DNA of 64,000 bases from Salvator merianae. Taxonomy: Eukaryota > Chordata > Lepidosauria > Squamata > Teiidae. A model generated the notes under the pieces. The model had not been told where the DNA came from and made no database searches. It saw only the letters and a program-made list of their open reading frames with translations. The position numbers and the translations under genes were made by a program. Position 1 is the stretch's first letter; each line of letters opens with the position of its first letter. Where the stretch lies: assembly GCA_003586115.2 (NCBI GenBank), contig QVOM02000073.1:23608175-23672174 (forward strand), written 5' to 3'. Shown here piece by piece: positions 10,235-22,607 of the stretch.

Positions 10235-10604
10235 ATTGTTAAGAAACTTAGATGAGCAATAGTAAAAACAGACTGACTCATTTGAGAGTTGAGAGGATTG
10301 GAAAGAAGTGCATATTTAAATGGCAAGCCCAGAATGACTAAAATATCAGTTAATTTTCTTTCACCATTTTGCCATCACTGCACTCCTAGACTTTTCTGCC
10401 AAAGGTCTTTGCTGTTCTCCATAGTAACACTGGCATCATAGGAAGATGGCACATCTTTTGTCTTTGTTTTGCTGGAATGAAAGGAAGATAGGAAAGGACC
10501 TTTTTTTTTTTTTTGCCTGGGATATCTATTTGTTAGATTTCTATTGATTTCTGTTTGGAGAACACTGTGAGAATGAGTCTGAGCTGCACCCATCGCTAAT
10601 ATCC
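10235..10604. other. anonymous non-coding DNA with a T-run
   Basis: No gene seen. A run of 14 T lies at 10501-10514; the A-side partner and target duplication expected for a retroposon end were not found. Confidence 0.4.
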
Positions 10605-10800
10605 AATGTTTCTGTGTTTCCTACAGGCAGGATGCCTCTAAAGGCCATTAGCAGGGAGTCAAGAGCAGGTGAAGGTTATGCCTTCATGTTCTGCTTGAGA
10701 TGCCCAGAAGCAATTGGTGGGCCACTGTGTGAGACAGGTTGCTGGACTAGTTGGGCTGTTATCTAATCCAGCAAGACTCCTCTTATGTTCATATGTTTGG
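10605..10800. repeat. interspersed repeat fragment (LINE or SINE-derived)
   Basis: The phrase around 10718-10795 (GGGCCACTGTGTGAGACAGG, then GCTGGACTAGTTGGGCTG, then ATCCAGCAAGACTCCTCTTA) is one I recognise as recurring in sauropsid interspersed repeats. The family cannot be named with certainty without a repeat library. Confidence 0.45.
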
Positions 10801-11065
10801 TATATAGGACATGGTTGTCCTAGAATTAAACAAGAAGACTACCACTAATTATTTATAATTAAACTTCTGGACTATTTTTCTTTCATTCAGTTTTAGAACA
10901 AAATTCTCTTTTCTCTCCTTCAATCCTCAAACTAACTGAAAAAAGGAAGTGTAAGTAGGAAGATTGTGACTGGTATAAGTTCACTTGTTGAATTTGTAGT
11001 TACGTCAGATTTGAAGCCCCATCCTACAGGCTTCAGTTTACCACTCTAAAACACTTTTCATACAG

Positions 11066-11105
11066 ACCAGCCTAGAATGGCATAACAATACCATTCTAGG
11101 CTGGT
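11066..11105. repeat. perfect 15-bp hairpin
   Basis: ACCAGCCTAGAATGG at 11066-11080 is repeated in exact reverse complement at 11091-11105, with a 10-base A/T-rich loop. Such structures often form part of palindromic DNA transposons. Confidence 0.85.
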
Positions 11106-12942
11106 AAAGACCTGGTAAAGACTCGCACTGCGAGTGCTAGATTAACCCTATACTAGGCCACCAGCACGTGCAGTGCTAATGCCCCATCCAGGGCAAGCCT
11201 GAACACCATGACAGTAGCTTTGTCAATGTCTGGCTGTTACCATGGTGATTGCACAGCCACAGTTGTGCCACTCCGCCCACTTGCAGCATTTGCATCCAGA
11301 AGAGGGTGTGAGTGCTGCTCACTGTGAGTCAACTAGCTGTTCCCAATCGAGCTGTGGACAGTGTTTTAGCTGTCCACAGCTAGTGGCATCTGGGAGTGGC
11401 TGTAGATACTGCAACATGCTGCAGCAGAAAGGCCATGCAGACCCAGTGACCCAGTGAGTGTCTGCTCACTCACTAAGGGTCAAGTGTGAACCGTCCCTCC
11501 GTTCTATACTACGTTGGTTCTCAAAAACATTGTGTAAATGTATATTGTCTACTTCTGTATAATAGACAAGCACTCATAAGATGCCCCTGCTAGTGTTTTC
11601 TCCTGTGCTACACCATCTCCTCTGCTTAGCCGGTCAACTTGAGGATGGGATAATGGTCTCTGAACATTGGTGGTGATGCTTCTGATATTTCTGGAGTTTC
11701 CCTGTGTTGTAAACTATAGTGTAGACTGCATTGTGGAAATCTGCTACATTTTTATTTTTGGCAGAGAAGAATATTGGTGTTGCGTGAGGCCTCTTTGGTT
11801 AAAAGAAGATAATTGTAGTTGATGCATCTAACATGGTGACTCAGTTACTCAAGACACAGGCTCCATCCACAGCAGGATGAGATCTGGACCCTGGCATGGA
11901 GTAGCCACCCTGGGAATGTGGGTGTATGGTCTATAACACCCGCCATCCTGTAGCCTTTGGGAGAACACTGCTGCAAGCAGTCCCTAAATACAGCTGGAAT
12001 TGCTGCCAGGGGCCAGAAGTGTGGGTGAAACCCCACAACATTTCAGTCCCCTGAAGTGATTGTGACTGCCCTGCCAGCCATACATTTGGATCCTGGCAAT
12101 CATTTTACATGGCAACTTGGAGCTGAATGAAACAATAAAGGCTCGCAGAAAGGCTATTCTCATTGCTCCTCCAGGAGCTGAAAGTAGGTGCAAATGTTTG
12201 TCCACCTAGCCCTCCAGATGCCTGGAGGATTGGACATTTGGCCATGTGGATAAAGTTTAATCATCCCATGGTAAGCTAGTCCACTTTTGCATACAGTTTG
12301 GGAGTTACCGCTATAAATCCATTTCCTGTAATAATTTTGATCTGATTAACTTTGAGGCCCCTTATATATCTGTGTGTTTGTGTTCAGCTTATCAAATAGG
12401 AAGCCACATATGTTTTCTTCTGGAAAATAAATATGGGCAGATGGTATTGGCTACAGTGACTTTGGCCTCTGAATGACAAGAGCAATGGCACCCATTAATA
12501 CTAAGCTGCTTCTTGTTTTCATTTAAGAAGCAAGAGGAACTTCATTCATGTGATAGGTATGCCAATCTACTCTTTGCGTTTTCTGGCTTCTAGGTGTTGC
12601 AGCTTCAACACACAGTATAACATGTAGATTATACTTCACTTTAAACTGTTTACACACTGCTGCTTCCAAACCCAGTTTAGCACAGTTTCGCTGGAATGGA
12701 GAGATAGTGCTTCAGGTCATCAGTATGTTATTGTAACTGGATGCTCACTAGTCAAGTGCCTCCACACTTTGTGGAGACCCTGGCAATTGGGAGCAGACTA
12801 CAGCTGCTCCCAATCTTTGCCTGCTGTGGAGCACAAAATCATGCTCCACAGCTGTACTGGCTGGGCTGCTGTCATGGCACTTTCTAGCCACTGTCATGGC
12901 ACAGAACACCAGCAGGACAATCTCCATGCAGTGAGGACTGTC

Positions 12943-12980
12943 CCATCTTGGAATGTTCACTTCTGAACATTCCAAGATGG
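12943..12980. repeat. perfect 17-bp hairpin
   Basis: CCATCTTGGAATGTTCA at 12943-12959 is matched exactly in reverse complement at 12964-12980 with a 4-base loop (CTTC). It lies just inside an AAAAGGCCC sequence at 12988-12996 that looks like a transposon terminus. Confidence 0.88.
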
Positions 12981-15151
12981 AATGTGTGAAAAGGCCCTGG
13001 GATTCAAATTACTGGATAACAGAAATTGCAGGATTTGTGGAAATGTAAAACAATATTTGATTCAACAATGAACCATATGCAACTCCTCAGCATAACTGCT
13101 ATAAGACTGAGCAGAAGTCTCACAAAACATTTTCTAGAAATGTCCCTGCTGGTAGGAGTAGTTCCACCACCTCACAAAACTGGTCCAATAGTACGTTGTG
13201 GTATTTACTGTCAAAGGGCCTGTTTGCACTTACTTGCTAGTGAATACACAGACACTCACTAGCAAAGTGTGTTTGCACTCCGCAGCAGCTACAGCATCTG
13301 GGAGCATCTGCAGTTGTTCCTGAATCCTACTCACTGTGGAGCTTGGTAAGGAGCAGTTGAATTGCTCCTGGTGAGCAGTGTTTGCACTTGCTTCCGGTGT
13401 GAATGCTGCGAGGCTGCTGTGCAGAAAAACTCTGCAATCATGTGCCACATCCTGCTCACCAGGGCAAGGGCCAGACCTTTTCATGACTGCTGTCATGGCA
13501 AGCAGGTGTGCATGTGCACTGTGTGTGCTGGAGGCCAATTGGTTAAGTGTGTTAAGTAGGCAGAACAGCTTTAAAGGAAGGGAATGGAAAATAATATCAT
13601 GTTAATGAATGGCAGTATAAAAACTGAAGTTTGTATCTTGTTAAAGTACCTTGCATTTTCACAATGAGTCATTCTAAAGGACAGATTAATGCTGCCACCA
13701 TTAGAATTTTTTATGAGTGGGCATTCCTAAATTCTGTAGAACATACAGTATTTCATTCGCTTTTTCCAGGCATACATTTTCTCAGAGACCACTTCCTATT
13801 TACTATTCATAGGAGAGCAGGATGATTAAGTAGTCTGCATTAAAGTTGCAGGCATGTTGAGCAGAAAATACTTATTTAAAAGAGTGGCATTTTGAAGCAC
13901 ATCCAGAAAAAAAAATCCCATAACCTAAATGATTATAGTATTGACAAGAAATTATGCAAATGTTTGCAGGAGTACATGATTGGATTTTAGGCTATCATTT
14001 ACAATAGCGTTTCCAGCCAAGCTCTTTTTCTGAAGCTATTGGTTTGTAGTTACTAGTAGATCAGCAGTATGGCATCTAGCACGGAGTGTGTGTGAGTGTT
14101 TCAACTGTATCTGTAAACACTCCCAAATATTCAGATATGATTGCTCTTTTGGAATTCAGTGCCAATTTGTGTGTGTGTGAAAGAGAGAGAGGAGAGAGGA
14201 AAACGGTCTGTGCATCTATTCTCCAAGCCCCATTTTAATTAAAAGAAATTTTCTCTGCCCAGGAGCACTGTCTGGTTGTTTAGGGTCGTACACTGTACAG
14301 TGTTTGGGCAGCCAGGCAGAAGGGAAAATGTGACACAATTTTGGTAGCTGATATGAAAGCGGAAGAACAAATCTTGACAATAGTTTGGATTCAAACTGCA
14401 GGCCTGAAAGGGACAAAATTAAGGGAGAAAAGAGGGGAAGATAAGAGTTTCATATGATGTTAATATAGGTTGTGCATGATATGAAATATATGATATCTTT
14501 ATCTTGGCCATGATTGATTTAAATGCAGGTGATGAAATATTGTTGAGGTTTCTTTCTTTTTCCTAAAAAGGGGGGTAGAGACAGCAGAGGGTAAAGAAGA
14601 ATACTTTCTGGAGAGAGCAGGTGATGGGAAAGACATCTGTAGGATTTCTGTCAAGCTCCTTTGGTAATCTTTTCCCAGCTATTGTATGAGATAGTTAATG
14701 TAAACAGTTCTGAGGGTAGGAAAAATTGATGGATGAGTGCTAAAAAATGAAGGGTACCAAGGAAGGTAGTAAAGCAGGAAACAATATTTTGTTGAGTAGC
14801 TGCAAGGGAATGGAAGGTGTAGCAATAGGGTGACAAAATGAAGAGGCCATTAAAAGTTGTTGTGTACTTCCTGAAATTCATGTTTTACTCAGTATTTAAA
14901 AGATGGGGAACTCTTTTCTCTCTCTCTCAATTATAATCAATAGGATTATAAGTGAACAATAGCTGGAAGAGCTCCTGACAAGAAAGAAAGAGGTAACACA
15001 AAGTTTGAGACAGTCTTTTTATAAAACTAAGCAGGCAATAGATTACAGTGTGCAAGCTGAAAAAGAATACAGGAATGGGTGGACAGACAGAGAGAATGGA
15101 TGTCTGGAGCCCTGAAAAGAAGCATTCCTCTTAATAAGATGCTGTAACATT

Positions 15152-15536
15152 GACCCTTTCCACACTTCCCCTTATTCCAGAACAATTCCAGAATAAGGGA
15201 TAGCAGTCCACACAGTCCACGTTGGACGAAGCATGGATTGGGCTAGGACACCAAAAATGCCCCCCTAATCTGGTATAGGTGTAGACCTCTTTGAAGGGGT
15301 CTACAGCTGGTCGACCACCAGTATACTGGATTATGGAGGCAAGCAGATGGCGCGTCCCCATGGTCCAGTAAACTAAAGGGGACCCATTTTGGTGGCACAA
15401 CCGGCCAGGCTTGGAACAAAAGGGCTCTCTGAAGGCTGAAGCAGAACAGGCCATCTGAAGCGGAACGGGACATCTGAATGCAAACGGCCCTATTCCACTC
15501 CATTGGAAGCAGAAAACAGGGAGTGTAGAAAGGCCC
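15152..15536. mobile_element. non-autonomous DNA transposon with TIRs, 385 bp
   Basis: Left end GACCCTTTCCACACTTCCC and right end GGGAGTGTAGAAAGGCCC are imperfect inverted repeats. ATT flanks both sides (15149-15151 and 15537-15539), a 3-bp target duplication. A CCTTATTCCAGAA segment near the left end is echoed by GAATAAGG 15 bases on. The overlapping minus-strand frames here are by-products, not genes. Its Harbinger-like nature is inference from the 3-bp duplication. Confidence 0.65.
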
Positions 15537-16609
15537 ATTTTGTTGCAGGCCCCAGAAGGGTTATATTTAATTTCTGTTTAAAATCACTGTGGCTTCAGCT
15601 GAAGTGGGAAGCTACAGCAGCTAAATAAAGTAGGTCTACAATCAGTCTACTCCCTGAGGGTGACTTGTCTCTTAAACAGGTTATGTATTATTTTTTTATT
15701 TTTATCTGGCCCTATATCCAAAAATGACCACACTAAAAACAATAACAGTGCCTGAAAGAGGGGAGGGGGAAGCTGTTTACTTAGCCAATGGTCATATTTA
15801 TTCAACAGTTAAAATGTACTAGCTGTGCCATGCGTGGGAAGGGATACATCACTGAAGGGCGACACTGGATCCTAAATGCTGGGGAGCAATCCCTTGCTAG
15901 TGGTGCTACTGCTATTCTAGATGGGAATGACATAAATTATTACTTTGTATTCTACTTTTCCTTTTGAAGAATTTATTTTTCATTCCCTCCCATCTGTCTT
16001 ATTATTTCTTGATGATGAAAGTGATCTGAGTTGACCATCAGATATCCAGATGGGGTTATCTGAGGTGGCCAAAAGATAATCAGATAGTATCTGGGGAGAT
16101 GGTAATGCAGTATATGGTTGTATGCAAAGGTTTCTTTTTCTTTTTTTTATTCCAAAGGAAGCAAAGGGGAGGTCTGGAGCCTGATATTTAAATTGTGCTG
16201 GCACTGGAAAATCCCTCAGGGCCTCATTATCTGCTATTTATTTATAGTTGCAATACAAAATATCCCAATGGATATAAACAAACCAAAAAAAGAACCAGAA
16301 CCTAGCCCTGAAGACAAAACCTAGAAATCTCTTGAAATTCATTGCTCACTCCTATAAGCTGTTCAGGCTAAATCTGCCCAGTCCATTAAAGGGAGAAAAA
16401 AATCTTTAACATCATTTCATCCAGGACCCAACTTAAGGGAAGGTAGTAATCTGATGTCATTTCTGGACCTAAAACAAGTTCTGCCCACTACTAAACAGCT
16501 TTACTCATTCACATCTGCTTTCTTACAGACCTACAAATAAATCAGTAGATAGTTGCAGTTCATGGTATACTTTAAATCAACCTGAGCCTTGATGGAATTG
16601 TGTTGAGAG

Positions 16610-16650
<41 letters not shown>

Positions 16651-16830
16651 TAAATTTACAATTCACAACAGTCAAATGTAGTTAAGCCATGGCATTTCTT
16701 TTTTCCTTCTGTTTTCTGTCTACAGCTAGGCCTCAGGCAAGCAGCCAGCCAGAAACCTCTGGGGTCTCCCCCAAGTCCCATGGATGGCGAGACGTGTTGT
16801 GATCCGATCATCCCTGTTATCTCCTCCCAG
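15537..16830. other. non-coding DNA with a GA microsatellite, ending at a strong splice acceptor
   Basis: A (GA)n tract occupies 16613-16645. Two good pyrimidine-rich acceptors follow, with their AGs at 16724-16725 and 16829-16830. Otherwise nothing recognised. Confidence 0.4.
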
Positions 16831-17028
16831 CTACTATGAAGCAGTACACGATGGACGCGGGCCTACTAGCCCCGAGTACCCTTTCCTCGGTGGCTGGTAC
16901 CATTATATGGGTCAGGAGCCTCTCTCATACAAGCGACGTGGAGGTGTGGTGGACCACCGTGACATCATCATGGCCCATCAGGCACACAAGATCCATAACA
17001 CACCCCAGGCACAACGCAAAGAATGGGA
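16831..17028 (+). CDS. candidate internal coding exon of an unidentified host gene
   Basis: A 198-bp segment bounded by a good acceptor (TCTCCTCCCAG before 16831) and a consensus donor (GTAAGT at 17029). One frame is open throughout and encodes 66 residues rich in Tyr, His and Arg, starting YYEAVHDGRGP, passing GGWYHYMGQEP and ending QAQRKEW. The exon is GC-richer than its surroundings and its length is a multiple of three, so skipping would keep frame. An ATG at 16784 extends the same frame upstream, and a second acceptor at 16726 is possible, but from there this frame has an immediate stop (16727-16729). I do not recognise the protein. No signal peptide or membrane segment is visible in the exon. 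Confidence 0.45.
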
Positions 17029-19162
17029 GTAAGTATATCCAAATCCTCTTGTTGAGGGACATCCATTACAGAGTTTCTCTCAAAAGTGGGCACAAGATCA
17101 TATTGTCATCCATTTACTGCCTATTGCTGTCCTTCCCTCTTTGGCTCTTCTCATCAGTCTTTAGCAGACTCGCAATAATTCCAACACACATTTCCTGAAC
17201 TGACACTGCCCTCTGTCTAAATATTATCACATTTCATTGCCTTGATTCCTGTGAAGTTGTAGCTACAACCTACTCCCAAAGTCAGTTACAAAAATGCACA
17301 GTAGTGCTCACAGCAGGGCCATGACATGAGATGAGCTGATAGCCTAAAAGCTAGCTAAGTAACTCTTCGTTCTTCTTTTAATTGGAGAATTGTCCATAGT
17401 CTTTCACCCGTGAACCTGACTCTAGTTTTGTGTCTAATGCTAAATTGTCATCCTATTATTTTACAGCAACTGATGTGCATGGCCTTCCAGATTTTGTTGA
17501 ATTTTATCTCTCATTAGCTTCAGCCAGCATGACTGGTGGGACAGGATGATAAGAGTTCAGCATCATTTGAAAGGCCAGACATCCAGTAAGCCTCCCTTCT
17601 TTTTAAAAATTTACAGAAGATGGCTTACAGCAGAACTCAATATTTTTCCACTCAGCAGGTCACACTAAGTTCAGTAGTGCTTACTGCGCTTTTGAGGATT
17701 TTAACCAAAGTTTTGCAAGTAATAGTTCAAATCCCCTTAAAAATATGCATATAGGTGAGACAGTGAAAGAACCCAGTCAGGTCTCTGCCTGGACTTTTGA
17801 AAATGGTCTTCAGTGATTATCAAGGAAATATGAACCAATGGGCTCAGAACAGTAAATACCTTCATATTTTAAATGCTATGAGACTTGATCTGGAAATGTT
17901 AGGAGTCTTTTCACTAATTAAGAAAGACTAGTATGCTAATCCCCCACTATCTGTACTCTTGCTGTCCAGGTTTTCACTTATATGATTTCTATCTAATATC
18001 ACCTAATTTCATTATACAAACCAAAACGGTCAGTTATAACATCTATTATCCCCCATTTCCTTGATTGCAGATTCTATATAGTACTGTAATTTAAAAAATA
18101 GTTTGGATAATAAAATGTAAAAGGTATTTATGAGTACTTATTTTGTTCATTCTATTTTTTCATCTATTAAGCATTTGGAGTGATTTGTGGGCAAACTTGG
18201 AATGGGTTTGGACATAATTTATGGAATGACTTTTTTCATTATCCAGATTTTTGCTACAAGGTCCGTTTTCAGAAACTACTTAGGTATGGACAAGGGAGGA
18301 TTAGCATAGTATCCTCAGTAGAGAACTACATGTCAGAAATATGGGCCATGATCAGACAACAACAAAATAGTCCACCTTGTGGCACAATGGGTTTTGACTT
18401 CAATATTGACTTGTTCAGACCCATTCACTTTAATGCGGACTCAGCTCGTCTTTCTCTGTCCGTACTTTTTGGTCTTCCTGGCCTCAATATGCTGACAGGG
18501 AACTTCACTTTCCCCTTGGATTAAGCATACTCTGGAGGGCAGAGATTCTTAGCAATTTCTCCAATAAATATGAAGGCAGGATAGGGAAAAATGAGAGGGG
18601 GAGCTGCAGGCTTAAAAGTAGTGGGCTTTTCTTTTGATTTTTGCTATCTATGAAGATTTAGCTTTTTCTCTCACAACACCAAGTGATTACAGGCATGCAT
18701 GCATAGATTCCACCCCCCTTTTTTTAGGAGAGGATGGGGGAGTATACAGTCCCTGCTTGCAAAAATCCAAAATACATTCCAAGAAGCTCTTTGGAAGCTG
18801 CACACAGAAAAAGATGAGCCCAGTTCCTCTTCCGCTGTTATCAGTTTTCCTCAGCAGGGACCTATTGGTAGCCTCAGAGGAAAGGACAGAAAAATATTCA
18901 AGAGAGAAGGAAAGAGATAAAAGTGTAGTACTTGCTATCTATTGTTATGGAAACTAAGAACAGTAAAAAGTATGGTTCTTTCCATGATTCCTTCAACTTC
19001 AGAGATGAAAACTGTAGGAACATTTACTGGCCCTCTCTTAGCCAGCAGTGGTGCTTGGGGAGTAAGAACAAAGGTGCTGATAGTGACCCTAAAACTACAA
19101 GCAAAATGTTGTACACTAAATCCGCCCAATCCTTTGTGCAGAATCCAGCATTAGAAGTTGCT
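17029..19162. other. anonymous DNA, possibly intron
   Basis: Follows the donor site at 17029. A 114-codon frame at 18180-18524 (+) has no recognised domain or splice context. Nothing else identified. Confidence 0.4.
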
Positions 19163-19793
19163 GGGCCTTTTCGCACTGAGCTCGGTAGACCGTTCCCAGT
19201 AGTTGGCTTCGAACTGGAGAGGTTGGAGAACGCTCGGTGCCATTCGCACTCCCAGTCAGAGGAACGGACCCGAAGCTGACCAGCACCAGGAACAGTGCGA
19301 ATGGCATCGCTAGTTCGCTCCCGCATGCCGCACCCACTTCGCACCCACTTCGCACCTTCGCACCCACTTCGTAACCAGGGGCTCGTTACGAAGCTGGCTT
19401 CGTAACGGCAGCTTGGCTGCCAAGCCCAAAGAGCTATCCCGGGTACGAAGCATCGTACCAAGGTACGAAACCTGCGCACCCCGGGTACGAAGATATCGCA
19501 CCCGGATGTGTACCCTTCGCACCCGGATGTGAAGACTTCGCACCCCGCATGCGCAGCTGCGCCAGCCACACCCGACGCCGTTGCAAACAGTGCGAACGCA
19601 CCGTGCCCGATCTTCGCTCCATCGCACAGGTCGGGATGAAGACAAGCTTTTACTTGTCTTGCCTTATCCAGCTTCGGGTTCGAATCGGGTACAAAGTGGT
19701 TCGGATCAGGTGAGGCTCGTGCTCGCGGCAGTGCGAACGCTCCGTTCTAGCGAGCGGACAAGAACGTTCCACCGCTACAGTGCGAACAGGCCC
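19163..19793. mobile_element. CpG-rich TIR element, copy 1
   Basis: A 631-bp element with inverted ends (GGGCCTTTTCGCACTGAGC on the left, GTGCGAACAGGCCC on the right) and a GCT duplication at 19160-19162 and 19794-19796. It is far richer in CpG than the surrounding DNA. The word TTCGCAC or its complement recurs many times inside, including near both ends. Internal tandem units of about 10 and 21 bp occur at 19325-19375 and 19495-19560. Copies lie at 22025, 24836 and 54019. Long frames inside it arise from CpG-rich composition and do not look like proteins. The superfamily is unclear. Confidence 0.8.
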
Positions 19794-20161
19794 GCTGTGA
19801 AGAGAAAGGGAGTAGAGTGATCTCTGAGCTGCCCAGTCACCTATTTTTACAGCCATAGGTCCACACTTCTCAACAGATAGTCAAGCACAGAAAAGTCAAC
19901 CCTTTTCAGAGGGCTTTATAACACCACCCTCTCTAAATATGAGGGTACATTCACATGCATTTAAAAAGGACAGGAGACTCAGAGATAGCTGAGAGTTGGT
20001 TCTGAAGTGGGATTGATCACTCTCCAGTCTGCCCCTCCCTTGTCTCATGAACATTCTTAGAAAAGGTGGAATATAGGTGGAATGAGAATACTAGGGTCAC
20101 ACACTACTGTCTCTAAGGCATTTTTGAGACACTTCTTTTGCTTTGTGTGAATACAGCCTTA
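19794..20161. other. anonymous spacer DNA
   Basis: A short stretch between two transposons. Nothing recognised. Confidence 0.4.
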
Positions 20162-20956
20162 GGGTGTATTCAGACTAGGTATTTTCGTCGCTTTCTGGGC
20201 AAATTTGACCCAGGTGGGCACACAGGAAATAAAGAAATCTGCCTTAGCCCACCTCCAGGAGCCTCCAAGTCTGTAAATATTTGATCCTTCAACAACCAAT
20301 AGAAAAGAGCTCTCGGGCTGCCTTAGAGCTGAACAGGGAGTGCATCCACCAATCACAGCCTTGCAGGAATCCACCAGACAATCAGACAGGAATGGAGGGG
20401 CACCAGTGAGCTGTTGTTGGTGCTGGGAAACTTTTGAAGATCAAAGGAAGCTGAAGTAAAAATAACTCCTATCCTGCCTTCTGTACTTCAAAAGGCACAC
20501 TGAACTTTAGTAACAAGACGGGGGGGGGGGGGAAGAGAACTGAGTGGACATTTCACAGCCTTGGATTGAAGGTATCGGGCAATCAGACAGGGAGGGAGGG
20601 ACACCAGTGAGCTCTTGCTGGTGCCAGGAACTTTTGAACTCCATTAAACAGTCCTGCAAAAACAACTCCTATCCTGCCTTCTTTAGATTAGAAAAGCACA
20701 CTGGATTTCTCATAACAAAGAGCGAGAAGAGAGAAAGACTTGACATTTCTTTTGCAAACAAACAAACAAAAAAACCTGGCAGAAACTGCTTCAGCAAAGA
20801 GGCAGGGAGTGGCCAATCAGTGAGCAACACCTTGTGGTTGAGCTTTGAATTGGCTCAGTGGATAACTGTTTTTGGAAGCCTTTTTTTCTGTGCACCCAGG
20901 AATTATTCACTCCTTTTATTCAGGTGGTTATAAAAATCGCTAGTTTGAACACACCC
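20162..20956. mobile_element. Harbinger-like non-autonomous element, 795 bp
   Basis: Inverted ends GGGTGTATTCAGACTAG (left) and CTAGTTTGAACACACCC (right), with TTA on both sides (20159-20161 and 20957-20959); a 3-bp TTA/TAA duplication is the hallmark of PIF/Harbinger elements. The interior holds an imperfect tandem duplication: the block from about 20340 to 20505 recurs from about 20560 to 20720 (shared CACCAGTGAGCT and AACTCCTATCCTGCCTTCT). A run of 13 G at 20520-20532 separates them. No transposase is encoded. Confidence 0.75.
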
Positions 20957-22024
20957 TTAGTCAGAGTAAGCTTGCTCTGCCTCTCTGCCTTTGTAGCTTT
21001 TGGTTAGGCCCTGACCTTTTGATGAGGAGAAGCTCAGGAGGAGCCCCAGTTGGGCTGCCAGTGGTCAGATGGAAAGACTGTTGGACAGGAATTGGTTTCT
21101 CAGTTCCAGGAGGCTGTGCTGTGAGGAGGTTGTTATCTTAGCTTCTGACTACCAAAGGCCACAAGCAAATGGGGGCTTTTTCTTCCTCTTCTAGGCATCA
21201 GAGGAGAAAATATAGACCCTACATCTCTCTCCTGGGAGAGTACAGTTATGCTTTCTTTGGGAGGTTGAGGTGATATGGAGGGACAAATAACACTGTGCAG
21301 AATGAGGGAACCTCGGCTGCAGGATTTCTTTGGGTTTGTGCAGTCAACTGTTGAGGCCACATACTCAGCAAAGGACATTTTTGGAACATAAATTAGAATC
21401 CAATTATAATTCTGTTGCAGTGAGACCATCAGAGATGCTAGGGGTTTGACCTAAGAACTTGGCTCCTCCTGTGATATTACCAACATCAGGAGGGGTGTGT
21501 GTTTGCATTCCATGAGAAAATTGGTTAGGGGTATCTCAGGAATTGTTCAAGGGTAGAGCTTATGCATGACTGAACCTTTCATTGAAAGACCAACTTGGGA
21601 GACCAGCTCGGGATCGCCGCTGGGAGTGAACAGGTCTAGTAGTGACATGTCAGAACTGAGTTTTGGTTAAATGGTCACAACTAAGCAGAGGCCTATCCTC
21701 ACAGCAGTGGCTGGGCCTGATGGTTCCCTCTGATACTTCACAAGTACAAGGGCAATGGGGACTAGCAGCATTCAGCCCAAAGCCACCATCCAGTCAGTCC
21801 TGAGGTCAGAGTCCAGCACACCCAATCAGTCAAAGATTCCAAATCTTATGCTACCCCTGCTACCTTTTGTTAGCCCTGCCTTTGGGTGAGTCTAGTCATT
21901 CAAGTGTTGGGTCTGATGAACAGGCAGTTAGATCTGGCATTGAGAAGGGGAGCTTGCAGTCAATAATCTCCACAAGCCCAGAGACTATGTCCAAACCTAC
22001 AGTGCCACAGTGTGGGGAGTGGAA
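20957..22024. other. anonymous non-coding DNA
   Basis: No gene or repeat recognised. The 98-codon minus frame at 21133-21429 has no domain-like features. Confidence 0.4.
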
Positions 22025-22604
22025 GGGCGTTTTCGCACTTACCCGAGGAGAACGTTCTAATTAGCAGGCTTCAGGCTGGTGAAGATTGAGTCTGTTGAGT
22101 GCTATACGCACTTGCCAGCCAGGGAAATGACTCCAAGCTGCCCAGCAGAGGGAGCAGTGCGGATGGGAATCCGCTAGGCAGGAAGTGAGGTCATGAATCA
22201 TAGAGGCACGGATGCGAAGACAGAGCTAGTAATCCAAAACATAGACCTACTGCTTCCAACCTAGAGCAGCTCCTTTTAGAGCTGTCTTTGAAACGGCAGC
22301 CAGGCTGTGAAGCCAAAAGGGCAATCCGGGTTGCGAAGCAGCAGACCGCCCTGCGTGGCTGCGCCAGCCCCTCCCCACTGGCATTTCGAGCCAGGAAGCA
22401 GTTCGAAAGCAACTTCTCCGATATGTGCTTGATCTCGCAGGTCACAATCAAGATAGCAAATTACTTGTCTAGCCTTCCCCAGCTTCAGGTACGTATCAGG
22501 TGAGCCTCAGTGAGAATCAGGAATGGCGTGTGCACGCGAGAGTGCGAATGCTCCGTTCTTGCGAGCAGCCAAGAACGGTCTGCCTCGGAAGTGCAAACAG
22601 GCCC
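22025..22604. mobile_element. CpG-rich TIR element, copy 2 (diverged)
   Basis: Ends GGGCGTTTTCGCACTT and GTGCAAACAGGCCC match the family at 19163, 24836 and 54019, in the same orientation as copies 1 and 4. The interior retains AGCAGAGGGA, GTGCGGATGG and the GCGAGCAGCCAAGAACGG end block but has lost many CpGs. No matching 3-bp flank remains (GAA and CTT). It is older than the other copies. Confidence 0.7.
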
Positions 22605-22607
22605 CTT

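Larger units (their letters stand above)
10801..15151. other. non-coding DNA with hairpins and transposon-like ends
   Basis: No gene recognised. Short frames are numerous but none has a domain. The interior includes the hairpins listed separately, an AAGGCCC end at 12985-12998 and a GGGCCTGTTTGCACTT start near 13217. These resemble the ends of the CpG-rich family at 19163, so decayed relatives probably lie here. A GT/GA-rich simple stretch is at 14168-14200. Confidence 0.4.

Noticed and set aside
18180..18524. 114-codon plus-strand frame
   Set aside because: No recognisable domain, no splice signals in register and composition typical of the surrounding DNA.
19024..19569. 181-codon open frame on the minus strand
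   Set aside because: Covers CpG-rich element copy 1. Open only because CpG-rich repeats lack stop codons; repeated GCExxTSGC phrases come from tandem DNA units.
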